From Xylocopa sonorina (taxonomy: Eukaryota > Arthropoda > Insecta > Hymenoptera > Apidae): 64,000 bases of DNA. The DNA is taken from NCBI RefSeq assembly GCF_050948175.1, contig NW_027490504.1, positions 62,001-126,000 on the forward strand, in the 5' to 3' direction. A program made the position numbers and the translations under genes. Within the stretch, counting starts at the first letter, position 1, and every line of letters starts with the position of its first letter. Shown here one piece after another: positions 37,544-50,210 of this stretch. Under the pieces are notes generated by a model. The model was not told the origin of the DNA and made no database searches. It was given only the letters and a program-made list of their open reading frames with translations.

Positions 37544-40500
37544 ACGAAACATAGAAATGAGATGCGATATCGCGATCTAAGAAGCATTAGAACTCTACTG
37601 CTACGATACGTAGGCATCTGCAAACGCTATTTCCTAGCAAGGAATAGTCGCATTTACATTCTTTTGATCTGAATACGAGGTATACATGACACTTCGCAAT
37701 GAATATTATATCTTATCATGTGACATAGAAGTGAGATGCGATGTCGCGTTTTAAGAAGCATTAGAACTCAATTGCCTCGATGCGTAGACATCTGCAAACG
37801 CTATTTCCTAGCAAGGAAGTGTCGCATTTACATTCGTCTGGAGTGCATAGGAGGTATACATGGCACTTCGCAATGAATATTATATCTTATCACGAAACAT
37901 GGAAATGAAATACGACATCTCGTGTTTAGAAGCATTAGGCCTCTATTGCTACGATACGTAGACATCTGCGAACGCTATTTCCTAGGATGGAAACGTCGCA
38001 TTTACATTCTTTTGAAGTGAATACGAGGTATACATGACACTTGGCAATGAATATTATATCTTATCATGAAACATAGAAGTGAGATGCGATATCGCGATTT
38101 AAGAAGCATTAGAACTCTATTGCTACGATGCGTAGACATCTGCATGTGTTATTTCCTAGCATGGAAGTGTCGCATTTACATTCCTTTGAAGTGAATACGA
38201 GGTATACATGACACTTCGCAATGAATATTATATCTTATCATGAAACATAGAAGTGAGATTCGATATCGCGTTTTAAGAATCACTAGAACTCTATTGTTTC
38301 GACACGTAGTCATCTGGAAACGCTATATCCTAGCATGGAAGTGTCGCACTTACATCCCTTTGAAGTGAATACGAGGTATACATGACACTTCGCAATGAAT
38401 ATTATATCTTATCAAGAAACATAAAGGAAATATGCGATATCGCGTTTTAGGAAGCAATAGAACTCTATTTTTACGATACGTAGACATCTGCAAACAATAT
38501 TTCCTAGCAAGGAAGTGTCGCATTTACAATCTTTTGAAGTGAATACGAGGTATACATCTCACTCCACAATGAATATTATATCTTATCACGAAACACAGAA
38601 ATGGGATGCGACATCGCGTTTTGAGAAGCAGTAGAACCCTATTGCTTCGATACGTAGACATCTGCAAACTCTACTTCCTAGCAGGGAAGTGTCGCATTTA
38701 CATTCATTTGAAGTGAATACGAGGTATACATGACACTTCGCAATGAATATTATACATTATCATGAAACATAGAAGTGAGATGTGATATCGCATTTTAAGA
38801 AGCATTAGAACTCTATTGCTACGATACGTAGTCATCTGCAAACGCTATTTCCTAGCATGGAAGTGTCGCATTTACATTCTTTTGAAGTGAATATGAGGTA
38901 TACATAACACTCTACAATGAATATTATATGTTATCACGAAGCATAGAAGTGAGATGCGATATCGCGATTTACGAAGCGCTAGAACTATATTGCTACGATG
39001 CGTAGACATCTGCAAACGTTATTTCCTAGCATGGAAGTGTCGCATTTACATTCTTTTGAAGTGAATAAGAGGTATACATGACACTTCGCAATGAATATTA
39101 TATCTTATCATGAAACATAAAAGTGAGATGCGATATCGCGTTTTAAGAAGCATTAGAACTCTGTTGCTACGATACGTAGACATCTGCAAACGCTATTTCC
39201 TAGCATGGAAGTGTCGCATTTACATTCATTTGAAGTGACTAGGAGGTATACATGACACTTCGCAATGAATATTATATCTCATCATGAAACATGGAAATGA
39301 GATGCGACATCGCGTTTTGAGAAGCAGTAGAACCCTATTGCTTCGATACGTAGACACCTGCAAACTCTACTTCCTAGCAGGGAAGTGTCGCATTTACATT
39401 CATTTGAATTGAATACGAGGTATACATGACACTTCGCAATGAATATTTTATCTTATCACGAATCATAGAAATGAAGTGCCACATCTTGTTTTAAGAAGCA
39501 TTAGAACTCTATTTTTACGATACGTAGACATCTGCGAACAATATTTCCTAGCAATGAAGTGTCGCATTTTCATTCTTTTGAAGTGAATACGAGGTATACA
39601 TGACACTTCGCAATGAATATTATATCTTATCATGAAACATAGAAGTCAGATGCGATATCGCCTTTTGAGAAGCATTAGAACTCTATTGCTAATATACGTA
39701 GACATCTGCAAACCCTAATTCCTAGCATGGAGGTGTCGCATTTACATTCCATTGAAGTGAATTCGAGGTGTGCATGTCATTTCGCAATGGATATTATATC
39801 TTATCATGAAACATAGAAATGAGATGCGATATCTCATTTTAAGACGTATTAGTACTCCATTCTTACGATACGTGGTCATCTGGAAACGCTATTTCCTAGC
39901 AAGGAAGTGTCGCATTTACATTCTTTTGAAGTGAATACGAGATATACATGACACTTCGCAATGAATATTATATCTTATCACGAAACATAGGAATGAGGTG
40001 CTATATCGAGTTTTGGAAAGCGTTAGAACTCTATTGCTAATATACGTAGACATCTGCATACTCTATTTCCTAGCAAGGAAATGTCGCATTTACATTCCAT
40101 TGAAGTGAATACGAGGTATACATGGCACATCGCAATGGATATTATATCTTATCATGAAACATAGAAACGAGATGCGATATCGCGTATTGAGAAGCATTAG
40201 ATCTCAATTGCTAAAATACATTGACATCTGCAAACGCTATTTCCTTGCATGGATGTGTCGCATTTACATTCTTGTGATGTGAGTACGAGGTATGCATGAC
40301 ACTCCACAATGAATATTATATCTTATTACGAAACATGGAAATGAAATGCGACATCTCGTTTTAAGAAGCATTAGAACTCTATCGCTACGATACGTAGACA
40401 TCTGCAAACGCTACTACCTAGCCTGGAAGTTTCGCATTTACATTCTTTTGAAGTGAATACGAGGTATACATGACACTTCGCAATGAATATTACATCTTAT

Positions 40501-41539
40501 CATGAAACATAGAAGTGATATGCGATATCGCGTTCTAAGAAGCAATAGAACTTTATCGCTACGATGCGTAGACATCTGCTAACGCTATTTCCTAGCATGG
40601 AAGTTTCGCATTTACATTCTTTGGAAGTGAATACGAGATATACATGACACTTCGCAATGAATATTATATCTTATCATGAAACATAGGAATGATTTGCGAT
40701 ATCTCGTTTTGAGAAGCATTAGAACTCTATTGCTAGGATACGTAGACATCTGCAAACGATATTTCCTGGCATGGAAGTTTCGCATTTACATTCTATTGAA
40801 GTGAATACGAGATATACATGACACTTCGCAATTAATATTATATCTTATCATGAAACATAGGAATGAGTTGCGATTTCGCGTTTTGAGAAGCATTAGAGCT
40901 CTATTGCGACGATACGTATACATCTGCAAACAATATCTCCTAGCAAGATAGTGTCGTATTTACATTCATTTGAAGTGAATACGAGATATACATGACACTT
41001 CGCAATGAAAATTATATCTTATCATGAAATATAGGAATGAGGTGCTATATTGCGTTCTGAGATGCATTAGAACTCTATTGCTAATATACGTAGGCATCAG
41101 CAAACTCTATTTCGTACCATGAAAATGTCGCACATACATTCCATTGAAGTGAATACGAGGTATACATAACATTACGCAATGAATATTATATCTTATTACG
41201 AAAGATAGAAATGAAATACGACATCTCGTATTAAGAAGCATTAGTACTCTATTGCTACGATACGTAGACATCTGCAAACGCTATATCCTAGCATGGAAGT
41301 GCCTCATTTACATTCTTTTGAAGATAATACGAGGTATACATGACACATCGCAATGAATATTATATCTTATCATGAAACATAGGAATGATTTGCGATATCT
41401 CGTTTTGAGAAGCATTAGAACTCTATTGCTAGGATACGTAGACATCTGCAAACGATATTTCCTAGCATGGATGTTTCGCATTTACATTCTATTGAAGTGA
41501 ATACGAGATATACATGACACTTCGCAATTAATATTATAT
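37544..41539. repeat. Heterogeneous satellite segment
   Basis: About 23 monomers of mixed types without clear tandem higher-order order. Some resemble the 15-21 kb segment (GTTTCGACACGTAGTCATCTGG near 38298) and others the 8-14 kb segment (TTGGAAGTGAATACGAGATA and TAGGATACGTAGACATC near 40620-40750). A related block, CATAGGAATGATTTGCGATA, occurs at both about 40683 and 41374. No gene or insertion. Confidence 0.8.
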
Positions 41540-43575
41540 CTTATCATGAAACATAGGAATGAGTTGCGATTTCGCGTTTTGAGAAGCATTAGAGCTCTAT
41601 TGCGACGATACGTATACATCTGCACACAATATCTCCTAGCATGAAAGTGTCGCATTTACATTCTTTTGAAGTGAATACCATGTATACATGACACTTCGCA
41701 ATGAATATTACACCTTCTCACGAAACATAGAAATGAGATGCGATATCGTGATTTGAGAAGCACTAGAACTTCATTTCTACGATACGTAGACATCTGCAAA
41801 CAATATTTCCTAGCAAGGAAGTGTCGCACTTACATACTTTTGAAGTGAATACGAGGTATGCATAACATTACACAATGAATATTATATCTTATTACGGAAC
41901 ATAGAAATTAAATACGACATCTCGTTTTAAGAAGCATTAGTACTCTATTGCTGTGATACGTAAACATCTTGCAAACAATATTTCCTAGCAAGGAAGTGTC
42001 GCATTTACATTCTTGTGAAGTGAAATCGAGGTATACATGACACTTCGCAATGAATATTATATCTTATCATGAAAGATAGAAGTGAGATGCGATATCGCGT
42101 TTTAAGAAGCATTAGAACCCTATTGCTACGATACGTAGACATCTGCAAACGCTGTTTCCTAGCACGGAAGTGTCGCATTTACATTCTTTTGTAGTGAATG
42201 CGAGGTATACATAACACTCTACAATGAATATTATATCTTATCACGAAACATAGAAGTGAGATGCGATATCGCGATTTAAGAAGCGCTAGAACTCTATTGC
42301 TACGATGCGTAGACATCTGCAAATGTTATTTCCTAGGTAGGAAGTGTCGCATTTACATCCTTTGAAGTGAATACGAGGTATACATAACATTCCACAATGA
42401 ATATTATATCTCATCTCGAAACATAGAAGTGAGATGCGATATCGCTGTTTAAGAAGCACTAGAACTCTATTGCTACGACGCGTAGATATCTGCAAATGTT
42501 ATTTCCTAGGAAGGAAGTGACGCATATACATTCTTTTGAAGTGAATACGAGGTATACATGACACTTCGCAATATATATTATATCTTATCATGAAACATAG
42601 GTGTGAGATGCGATATCGCGTTTTTAGAAGCATTAGAGCTCTATTGCTACGATACGTAGACATCTGCAAAGGCTATTTCCTAGCATGGAAGTGTCGCATT
42701 TACGTTCTTTTGAAGTGATTACGAGGTATACATAACACTCCACAATGAATATTATATCTTATCACCCAACATGGAAATGAAATGCGACATCTCGTTTTAA
42801 GAAGCATTAGAACTCTATTTTTACGATACGTTGACATCTGCGAACAATATTTCCTAGCAACGAAGTGTCGCATTTTCATTCTTTTGAAGTGAATACGAGG
42901 TATACATGACACTTCGCAATGAATATTATATCTTATCATGAAACATAGAAGTGAGATGCGATATCGCGTTTTGAGAAGCATTAGAACTCTATTGCTAATA
43001 TACGTAGACATCTGCAAACCCTAATTCCTAGCATGGAGGTGTCGCATTTACATTCCATTGAAGTGAATACGAGGTGCGCATGTCATTTCGCAATGGATAT
43101 TATATCTTATCATGAAACATAGAAATGAGATGCTATATCTCATTTTAAGAAGTATTAGAACTCCATTCTTACGATACGTGGTCATCTGGAAACGCTACTT
43201 CCTAGCAAGGAAGTGTCGCATTTACATTCTTTTGAAGTGAATACGAGGTATACATGACTCTTCGCAATGAATATTATATCTTATCTCGAAACATAGAAGT
43301 GAGATGCGATATCGCGATTTAAGAAGCATTAGAACTCTATTGCTGCGATACGTAGACATCTGCAAACGCTATTTCCTAGCATGGAAGTGCCGCATTTACA
43401 TTCTTTTGAAGTGAATACGAGATATACCTGACACTTCGCAATGAATATTATAGCTTATCATGAAACATAGGAATGAGGTGGATTATCGCGTTTTGAGAAG
43501 GATTAGAACTCTATTGCTATTATACGTAGACATCTGCAAACTCTATTTCCTAGCATGGAAGTGTCGCATTTACAT
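41540..43575. repeat. 19-monomer offset duplication, left copy
   Basis: About 2.04 kb that recurs 3306 bp downstream, exactly 19 x 174. Shared rare features include a 1-nt insertion in ACATCTTGCAAACAATATTT (41969 and 45275), a 1-nt deletion in ACATCCTTTGAAG, the unusual TCACCCAACATGG and CAAACCCTAATTCC. Two minus-strand open frames of 69 and 105 codons are present in both copies. They arise because the in-frame stops of the satellite happen to be mutated. Confidence 0.92.
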
Positions 43576-43704
43576 TCGTTTGAAGGGAATACGAGATATA
43601 CATGACACTTCGCAATGAATATTCTATCTTATCATGAAACATAGGAATGAGGTGCTATATCGCGTTTTGAGAAGCATTAGAACTCTATTGCAACGATACG
43701 TAGG

Positions 43705-44226
43705 CATCTGCAAACGCTATTTACTAGCATGGAAGGGTCGCATTTGCATTCTATTGAAGTGAATACGAGGTATACATGACACTTCGCAATGAATATTATA
43801 TCTTATCATGATACATAGAAGTGAGATGCGTTATCGCGTTCCAAGAAGCATTAGAACTCTAGTGCTACGATACGTAGACATCTGCAAACGCTATTTCCTA
43901 GGATGGAAGGGTCGCATTTACATTCTTTTGAAGTGAGTACGAGGTATACATGACACTCCATAATGAGTATTATATCTTCTCATGAAACATAGCAGTGAGA
44001 TGCGATACCGCGTTTTAAGAAGCATTAGAACTCTATTGCTACGATACGTAGACATCTGCAAACGCTATTTCCTAGCATGGAAGTGTCGCATCTACATTCT
44101 TTTGAAGTGAATACGAGGTATACATGACACTTCGCAGTGAATATTACACCTTATCATGAAACATAGAAGGGAGATGCGATACAGCGTTTTAGGAAGCATT
44201 GGAACTCTATTACTGCGATACGTAGA
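43705..44226. repeat. 3-monomer HOR (522 bp), copy 1
   Basis: A nested short higher-order repeat between the two 19-monomer copies. Its markers CTATTTACTAGCATGG, GATGCGTTATCGCG and CTCTAGTGCTACG recur after exactly 522 bp. The unit is nearly identical between copies, one difference being ATTACACC against ATTATACC. Confidence 0.9.
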
Positions 44227-44748
44227 CATCTGCAAACGCTATTTACTAGCATGGAAGGGTCGCATTTGCATTCTATTGAAGTGAATACGAGGTATACATG
44301 ACACTTCGCAATGAATATTATATCTTATCATGATACATAGAAGTGAGATGCGTTATCGCGTTCCAAGAAGCATTAGAACTCTAGTGCTACGATACGTAGA
44401 CATCTGCAAACGCTATTTCCTAGGATGGAAGGGTCGCATTTACATTCTTTTGAAGTGAGTACGAGGTATACATGACACTCCATAATGAGTATTATATCTT
44501 CTCATGAAACATAGCAGTGAGATGCGATACCGCGTTTTAAGAAGCATTAGAACTCTATTGCTACGATACGTAGACATCTGCAAACGCTATTTCCTAGCAT
44601 GGAAGTGTCGCATCTACATTCTTTTGAAGTGAATACGAGGTATACATGACACTTCGCAGTGAATATTATACCTTATCATGAAACATAGAAGGGAGATGCG
44701 ATACAGCGTTTTAGGAAGCATTGGAACTCTATTACTGCGATACGTAGA
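44227..44748. repeat. 3-monomer HOR (522 bp), copy 2
   Basis: Second tandem copy of the 522-bp unit. A third begins at 44749 but switches after CTATTTACTAGCATGGAAG to a different monomer type, leading into the right copy of the 19-monomer duplication. Confidence 0.9.
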
Positions 44749-44845
44749 CATCTGCAAACGCTATTTACTAGCATGGAAGTGTCGCATTTACATTCTTTTG
44801 ATGTGAATACGAGATATACATGACACTTCGCAATGAATATTATAT

Positions 44846-46881
44846 ATTATCATGAAACATAGGAATGAGTTGCGATTTCGCGTTTTGAGAAGCATTAGAG
44901 CTCTATTGCGACGATACGTATACATCTGCACACAATATCTCCTAGCATGAAAGTGTCGCATTTACATTCTTTTGAAGTGAATACCATGTATACATGACAC
45001 TTCGCAATGAATATTACACCTTCTCACGAAACATAGAAATGAGATGCGATATCGTGATTTAAGAAGCACTAGAACTTCATTTCTACGATACGTAGACATC
45101 TGCAAACAATATTTCCTAGCAAGGAAGTGTCGCACTTACATACTTTTGAAGTGAATACGAGGTATGCATAACATTACACAATGAATATTATATCTTATTA
45201 CGGAACATAGAAATTAAATACGACATCTCGTTTTAAGAAGCATTAGTACTCTATTGCTGTGATACGTAAACATCTTGCAAACAATATTTCCTAGCAAGGA
45301 AGTGTCGCATTTACATTCTTGTGAAGTGAAATCGAGGTATACATGACACTTCGCAATGAAAATTATATCTTATCATGAAAGATAGAAGTGAGATGCGATA
45401 TCGCGTTTTAAGAAGCATTAGATCCCTATTGCTACGATACGTAGACATCTGCAAACGCTGTTTCCTAGCACGGAAGTGTCGCATTTACATTCTTTTGTAG
45501 TGAATGCGAGGTATACATAACACTCTACAATGAATATTATATCTTATCACGAAACATAGAAGTGAGATGCGATATCGCGATTTAAGAAGCGCTAGAACTC
45601 TATTGCTACGATGCGTAGACATCTGCAAATGTTATTTCCTAGGTAGGAAGTGTCGCATTTACATCCTTTGAAGTGAATACGAGGTATACATAACATTCCA
45701 CAATGAATATTATATCTCATCTCGAAACATAGAAGTGAGATGCGATATCGCTGTTTAAGAAGCACTAGAACTCTATTGCTACGACGCGTAGATATCTGCA
45801 AATGTTATTTCCTAGGAAGGAAGTGACGCATATACATTCTTTTGAAGTGAATACGAGGTATACATGACACTTCGCAATATATATTATATCTTATCATGAA
45901 ACATAGGTGTGAGATGCGATATCGCGTTTTTAGAAGCATTAGAGCTCTATTGCTACGATACGTAGACATCTGCAAAGGCTATTTCCTAGCATGGAAGTGT
46001 CGCATTTACGTTCTTTTGAAGTGATTACGAGGTATACATAACACTCCACAATGAATATTATATCTTGTCACCCAACATGGAAATGAAATGCGACATCTCG
46101 TTTTAAGAAGCATTAGAACTCTATTTTTACGATACGTAGACATCTGCGAACAATATTTCCTAGCAACGAAGTGTCGCATTTTCATTCTTTTGAAGTGAAT
46201 ACGAGGTATACATGACACTTCGCAATGAATATTATATATTATCATGAAACATAGAAGTGAGATGCGATATAGCGTTTTGAGAAGCATTAGAACTCTATTG
46301 CTAATATACGTAGACATCTGCAAACCCTAATTCCTAGCATGGAGGTGTCGCATTTACATTCCATTGAAGTGAATACGAGGTGCGCATGTCATTTCGCAAT
46401 GGATATTATATCTTATCATGAAACATAGAAATGAGATGCGATATCTCATTTTAAGAAGTATTAGAACTCCATTCTTACGATACGTGGTCATCTGGAAACG
46501 CTACTTCCTAGCAAGGAAGTGTCGCATTTACATTCTTTTGAAGTGAATACGAGGTATACATGACTCTTCGCAATGAATATTATTTCTTATCTCGAAACAT
46601 AGAAGTGAGATGCGATATCGCGATTTAAGAAGCATTAGAACTCTATTGCTGCGATACGTAGACATCTGCAAACGCTATTTCCTAGCATGGAAGTGCCGCA
46701 TTTACATTCTTTTGAAGTGAATACGAGATATACCTGACACTTCGCAATGAATATTATAGCTTATCATGAAACATAGGAATGAGGTGGATTATCGCGTTTT
46801 GAGAAGGATTAGAACTCTATTGCTATTATACGTAGACATCTGCAAACTCTATTTCCTAGCATGGAAGTGTCGCATTTACAT
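44846..46881. repeat. 19-monomer offset duplication, right copy
   Basis: Matches 41540-43575 with few substitutions, such as TCTTGTCACCC against TCTTATCACCC and GATACGTAGACATC against GATACGTTGACATC. It ends where TTACATTCATTTGAAGTG replaces TTACATTCGTTTGAAGGG. The shared indels prove that the copies derive from one block and did not arise by chance similarity of monomers. Confidence 0.92.
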
Positions 46882-48204
46882 TCATTTGAAGTGAAGACGA
46901 GGTATATGTGACACTTCGCAATGAATATTATACCTTATCATGAAACATAGAAGAGAGATGCGATATCGCTTTCTGGAAGCATTGGAACTCTATTGCTGCG
47001 ATACGTAGACATCTGCAAACGCTATTTCATAGCATGGAAGTGTCGCATCTACATACTTTTGAAGTGAATACGAGGTATACATGACACTTCGCAATGAATA
47101 TTATATCTTATCATGAATCATAGAAGTGAGATACCATATCGTCTTCTAAGAAGCATTAGAACTCTATTGCTACGATACGTAGACATCTGCAAACGCTATT
47201 TCCTGGCATGGAAGTGTCTTATTTACGTTCTTCTGAAGTGAATACAAGGTATACATGACACTTCGCAATGAATATTATATCTTATCATGAAACATAGAAG
47301 TGAGATGCGATATCGCGTTCTAAGAAGCATTAGAACTCTATTGCTATGATACGTAGATATCTGCAAACGCTGTTTCCTAGGATGGAAGGGTCGCATTTAC
47401 ATTCTTTTGAAGTGAGAACGAGGTATACATAACACTCCATAATGAGTATTATATCTTCTCATGAAACATAGCAGTGAGATGCGATATCGCGTTTTAAGAA
47501 GCATTAGAACTCTATTGCTACGATACGTAGACATCTCCAAACGCTATTTCATAGCATGGAAGTGTCGCATCTGCATACTTTTGAAGTGAATACGAGGTAT
47601 ACATGACACTTCGCAATGAATATTATATCTTATCATGAATCATAGAAGTGAGATACGATATCGCCTTCTAAGTAGCATTAGAACTCTATTGCTACGATAC
47701 GTAGACATCTGCAAACGCTATTTCCTAGCATGGAAGTGTCTTATTTACGTTCTTTTGAAGTGAATACGAGGTATACATGACACTTCGCAATGAATATTAT
47801 ATCTTATCATGAAACATAGAAGTGAGATGCGTTATCGCGTTCCAAGAAGCATTAGAACTCTATTGCTACGAAACGTAGACATCTGCAAACGCTATTTCCT
47901 AGGATGGAAGGGTCGCATTTACATTCTTCTGAAGTGAGTACGAGGTATACATGACACTCCATAATGAGTATTATATCTTCTCATGAAACATAGCAGTGAG
48001 ATGCGATACCGCATTTTAAGAAGCATTAGAACTCTATTGCTACGATACGTAGACATCTGCAAACGCTATTACCTAGCATGGAAGTGTCGCATCTACATTC
48101 TTTTGAAGTGAGTACGAGGTATATATGACACTTCGCAATGAATATTATACCTTATCATGAAACATAGAAGAGGGATGCGATATCGCTTTTTGGAAGCATT
48201 GGAA
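46882..48204. repeat. Mixed satellite monomers with partial short blocks
   Basis: About 7.6 monomers, including two similar pairs around TTCATAGCATGGAAGTGTCG (47033 and 47555). Two monomers are shortened by 1 nt near GCTTTCTGGAAGC (46967) and GCTTTTTGGAAGC (48185). No other structure seen. Confidence 0.78.
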
Positions 48205-48875
48205 CTCTATTGCTGTGATACGTAGACATCTGCAAACAATATTTCCTAGCAAGGAAGTGTCGCATTTACATTCTTGTGAAGTGAAATCGAGGTATACATG
48301 ACACTTCGCAATGAATATTATATCTTATCATGTAACATAGAGGTGAGATACGATATCGCGTTCCAAGAAGCATTAGAACACGAATGGTACGATACGTAGA
48401 CAGCTGCAAACGCTACTTCCTAGGATGGAATGGTCGCATTTACATTCTTTTGAAGTGAGTACGAGGTATACATAACACTCCATAATGAATATTATATCTT
48501 CTCATGAAACATAGCAGTGAGATGCGATATCGCGTTTTAAGAAGCATTAGAACACTACTGCTACGATACGTAGACATCTGCAAACGCTATTTCCTAGCAT
48601 GGAAGTGTCGCATTTACATTCGTTTGAAGTGAATACGAGATATACATGACACTTCGCAATGAATATTATATCTTATCATGAATCATAGAAGTGAGATGCG
48701 ATATCACCTTCTAAGAAGCATTAGAACTCTATTGCTACGATACGTAGACATCTGCAAACGCTATTTCCTAGCATGGAAGTGTCTTATTTACGTTCTTCTG
48801 AAGTGAATACGAGGTATATATGACACTTCGCAATGAATATTATATCTTATCATGAAACATAGAAGTGAGATGCGA
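48205..48875. repeat. 15-monomer offset duplication, left copy
   Basis: About 0.67 kb recurring at 50815-51485, an offset of 2610 bp (15 x 174). Diagnostic is a highly unusual monomer with CATTAGAACACGAATGGTAC (48371 and 50981) and GACAGCTGC. Confidence 0.88.
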
Positions 48876-48904
48876 TATCTCGTTCTAGGAAGCATTAGAA
48901 CTCT

Positions 48905-49845
48905 ATTGCTAATATACGTAGACATCTGCAAACTCTATTTCCTAGCAACGAAATTTCGCACTTACATTTCACTGAAGTGAATACGAGGTATACATAACAT
49001 TACACAATGAATATTATATCTTATTACGAAACATAGAAATGAAATACGACATCTCGTTTTAAGAAGCATTAGTGCTCTATTGCTGTGATACGTAGACATC
49101 TGCAAACGCTATTTCCTAGCATGGAAGTGTCTCATTTACATTCATTTGAAGTGAATACGAGGTATACATGACACTTCGCAATGAATATTATACCTTATCA
49201 TGAAACATAGAAATGAAATACGACATCTCGTTTTAAGAAGCATTAGTACTCTATTGCTGTGATACGTAGACATCTGCAAACGCTATTTCCTAGCATGCAA
49301 GTGTCGCATTTACATTCATTTGAAGTGAATACGAGGTATACATGACACTTCGCAATGAATATTATACCTTATCATGAAACATAGAAGGGAGATGCGATAT
49401 CGCGTTTTAGGAAGCATTGGAACTCTATTGCTGCGATACGTAGACATCTGCAAACGCTATTTCCTAGCATGGAAGTGTCGCATTTACATTCTTTTGATGT
49501 GAATACGAGATATACATGACACTTCGCTATGAATATTATATCTTATCTTGAAACATAGGAAGGAGGTGCTATATCGCGTTTTGGGAAGCATTAGAACTCT
49601 ATTGCTACGATATGTAGACATCTGCAAAGGCTATTCCCTAGCATGGAAGGGTCGCATTTACATTCTTTTGAAGTGAGTACGATGTACACATATTACTCCA
49701 TAATGAATATTATATCTTATCATGAAACATAGCAGTGAGATGCGATATCGCGTTTTAAGGAGCATTAGAACTCTATTGCTACGATACGTAGACATCTGCA
49801 AACGCTACTTCCTAGCATGGAAGTGTCGCATTTACATTCTTTTGA
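48905..49845. repeat. 35-monomer offset duplication, left copy
   Basis: About 0.94 kb matching 54999-55939 at 6094 bp, which is 35 x 174 plus 4. The extra 4 nt come from the microduplication at 51697-51714. Shared markers are CCTAGCAACGAAATTTCGC (48941 and 55035) and TTCGCTATGAATATT. Confidence 0.87.
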
Positions 49846-50210
49846 TGTGAATACGATATATACATGACACTTCGCAATGAATATTATATCTTATCATGAA
49901 ACATAGGAAGGAGGTGCTATATCGCGTTTTGAGAAGCATTAGAACTCTATTGCTGTGATACGTAGACATCTGCAAACAATATTTCCTAGCAAGGAAGTGT
50001 CGCATTTACATTCTTGTGAAGTGAAATCGAGGTATACATGACACTTCGCAATGAATATTATATCTTATCATGAAACATAGAAGTGAGATGCGATATCGCG
50101 TTCTAGGAAGCATTAGAACTCTAGTGCTACGATACGTAGACATCTGCAAACGCTATTTCCTAGGATGGAAGGGTCGCATTTACATTCTTTTGAAGTGAGT
50201 ACGAGGTATA
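49490..50210. repeat. 25-monomer offset duplication, left copy
   Basis: About 0.72 kb matching 53844-54564 at 4354 bp (25 x 174 plus the same 4 nt). It overlaps the 35-monomer block, so the same monomers have been copied to two places; the 53.9 and 55.6 kb versions are 1740 bp (10 monomers) apart. Markers: CTTGAAACATAGGAAGGAGG and CGTTTTGGGAAGC. Confidence 0.86.

Noticed and set aside
42700..43017. Minus-strand open frame of 105 codons, repeated at 46006-46323 and similar at 17829-18146
   Set aside because: It is the satellite translated over nearly two monomers with a 58-residue period. The consensus frame contains two stops and the frame opens only where they are mutated. No known domain.
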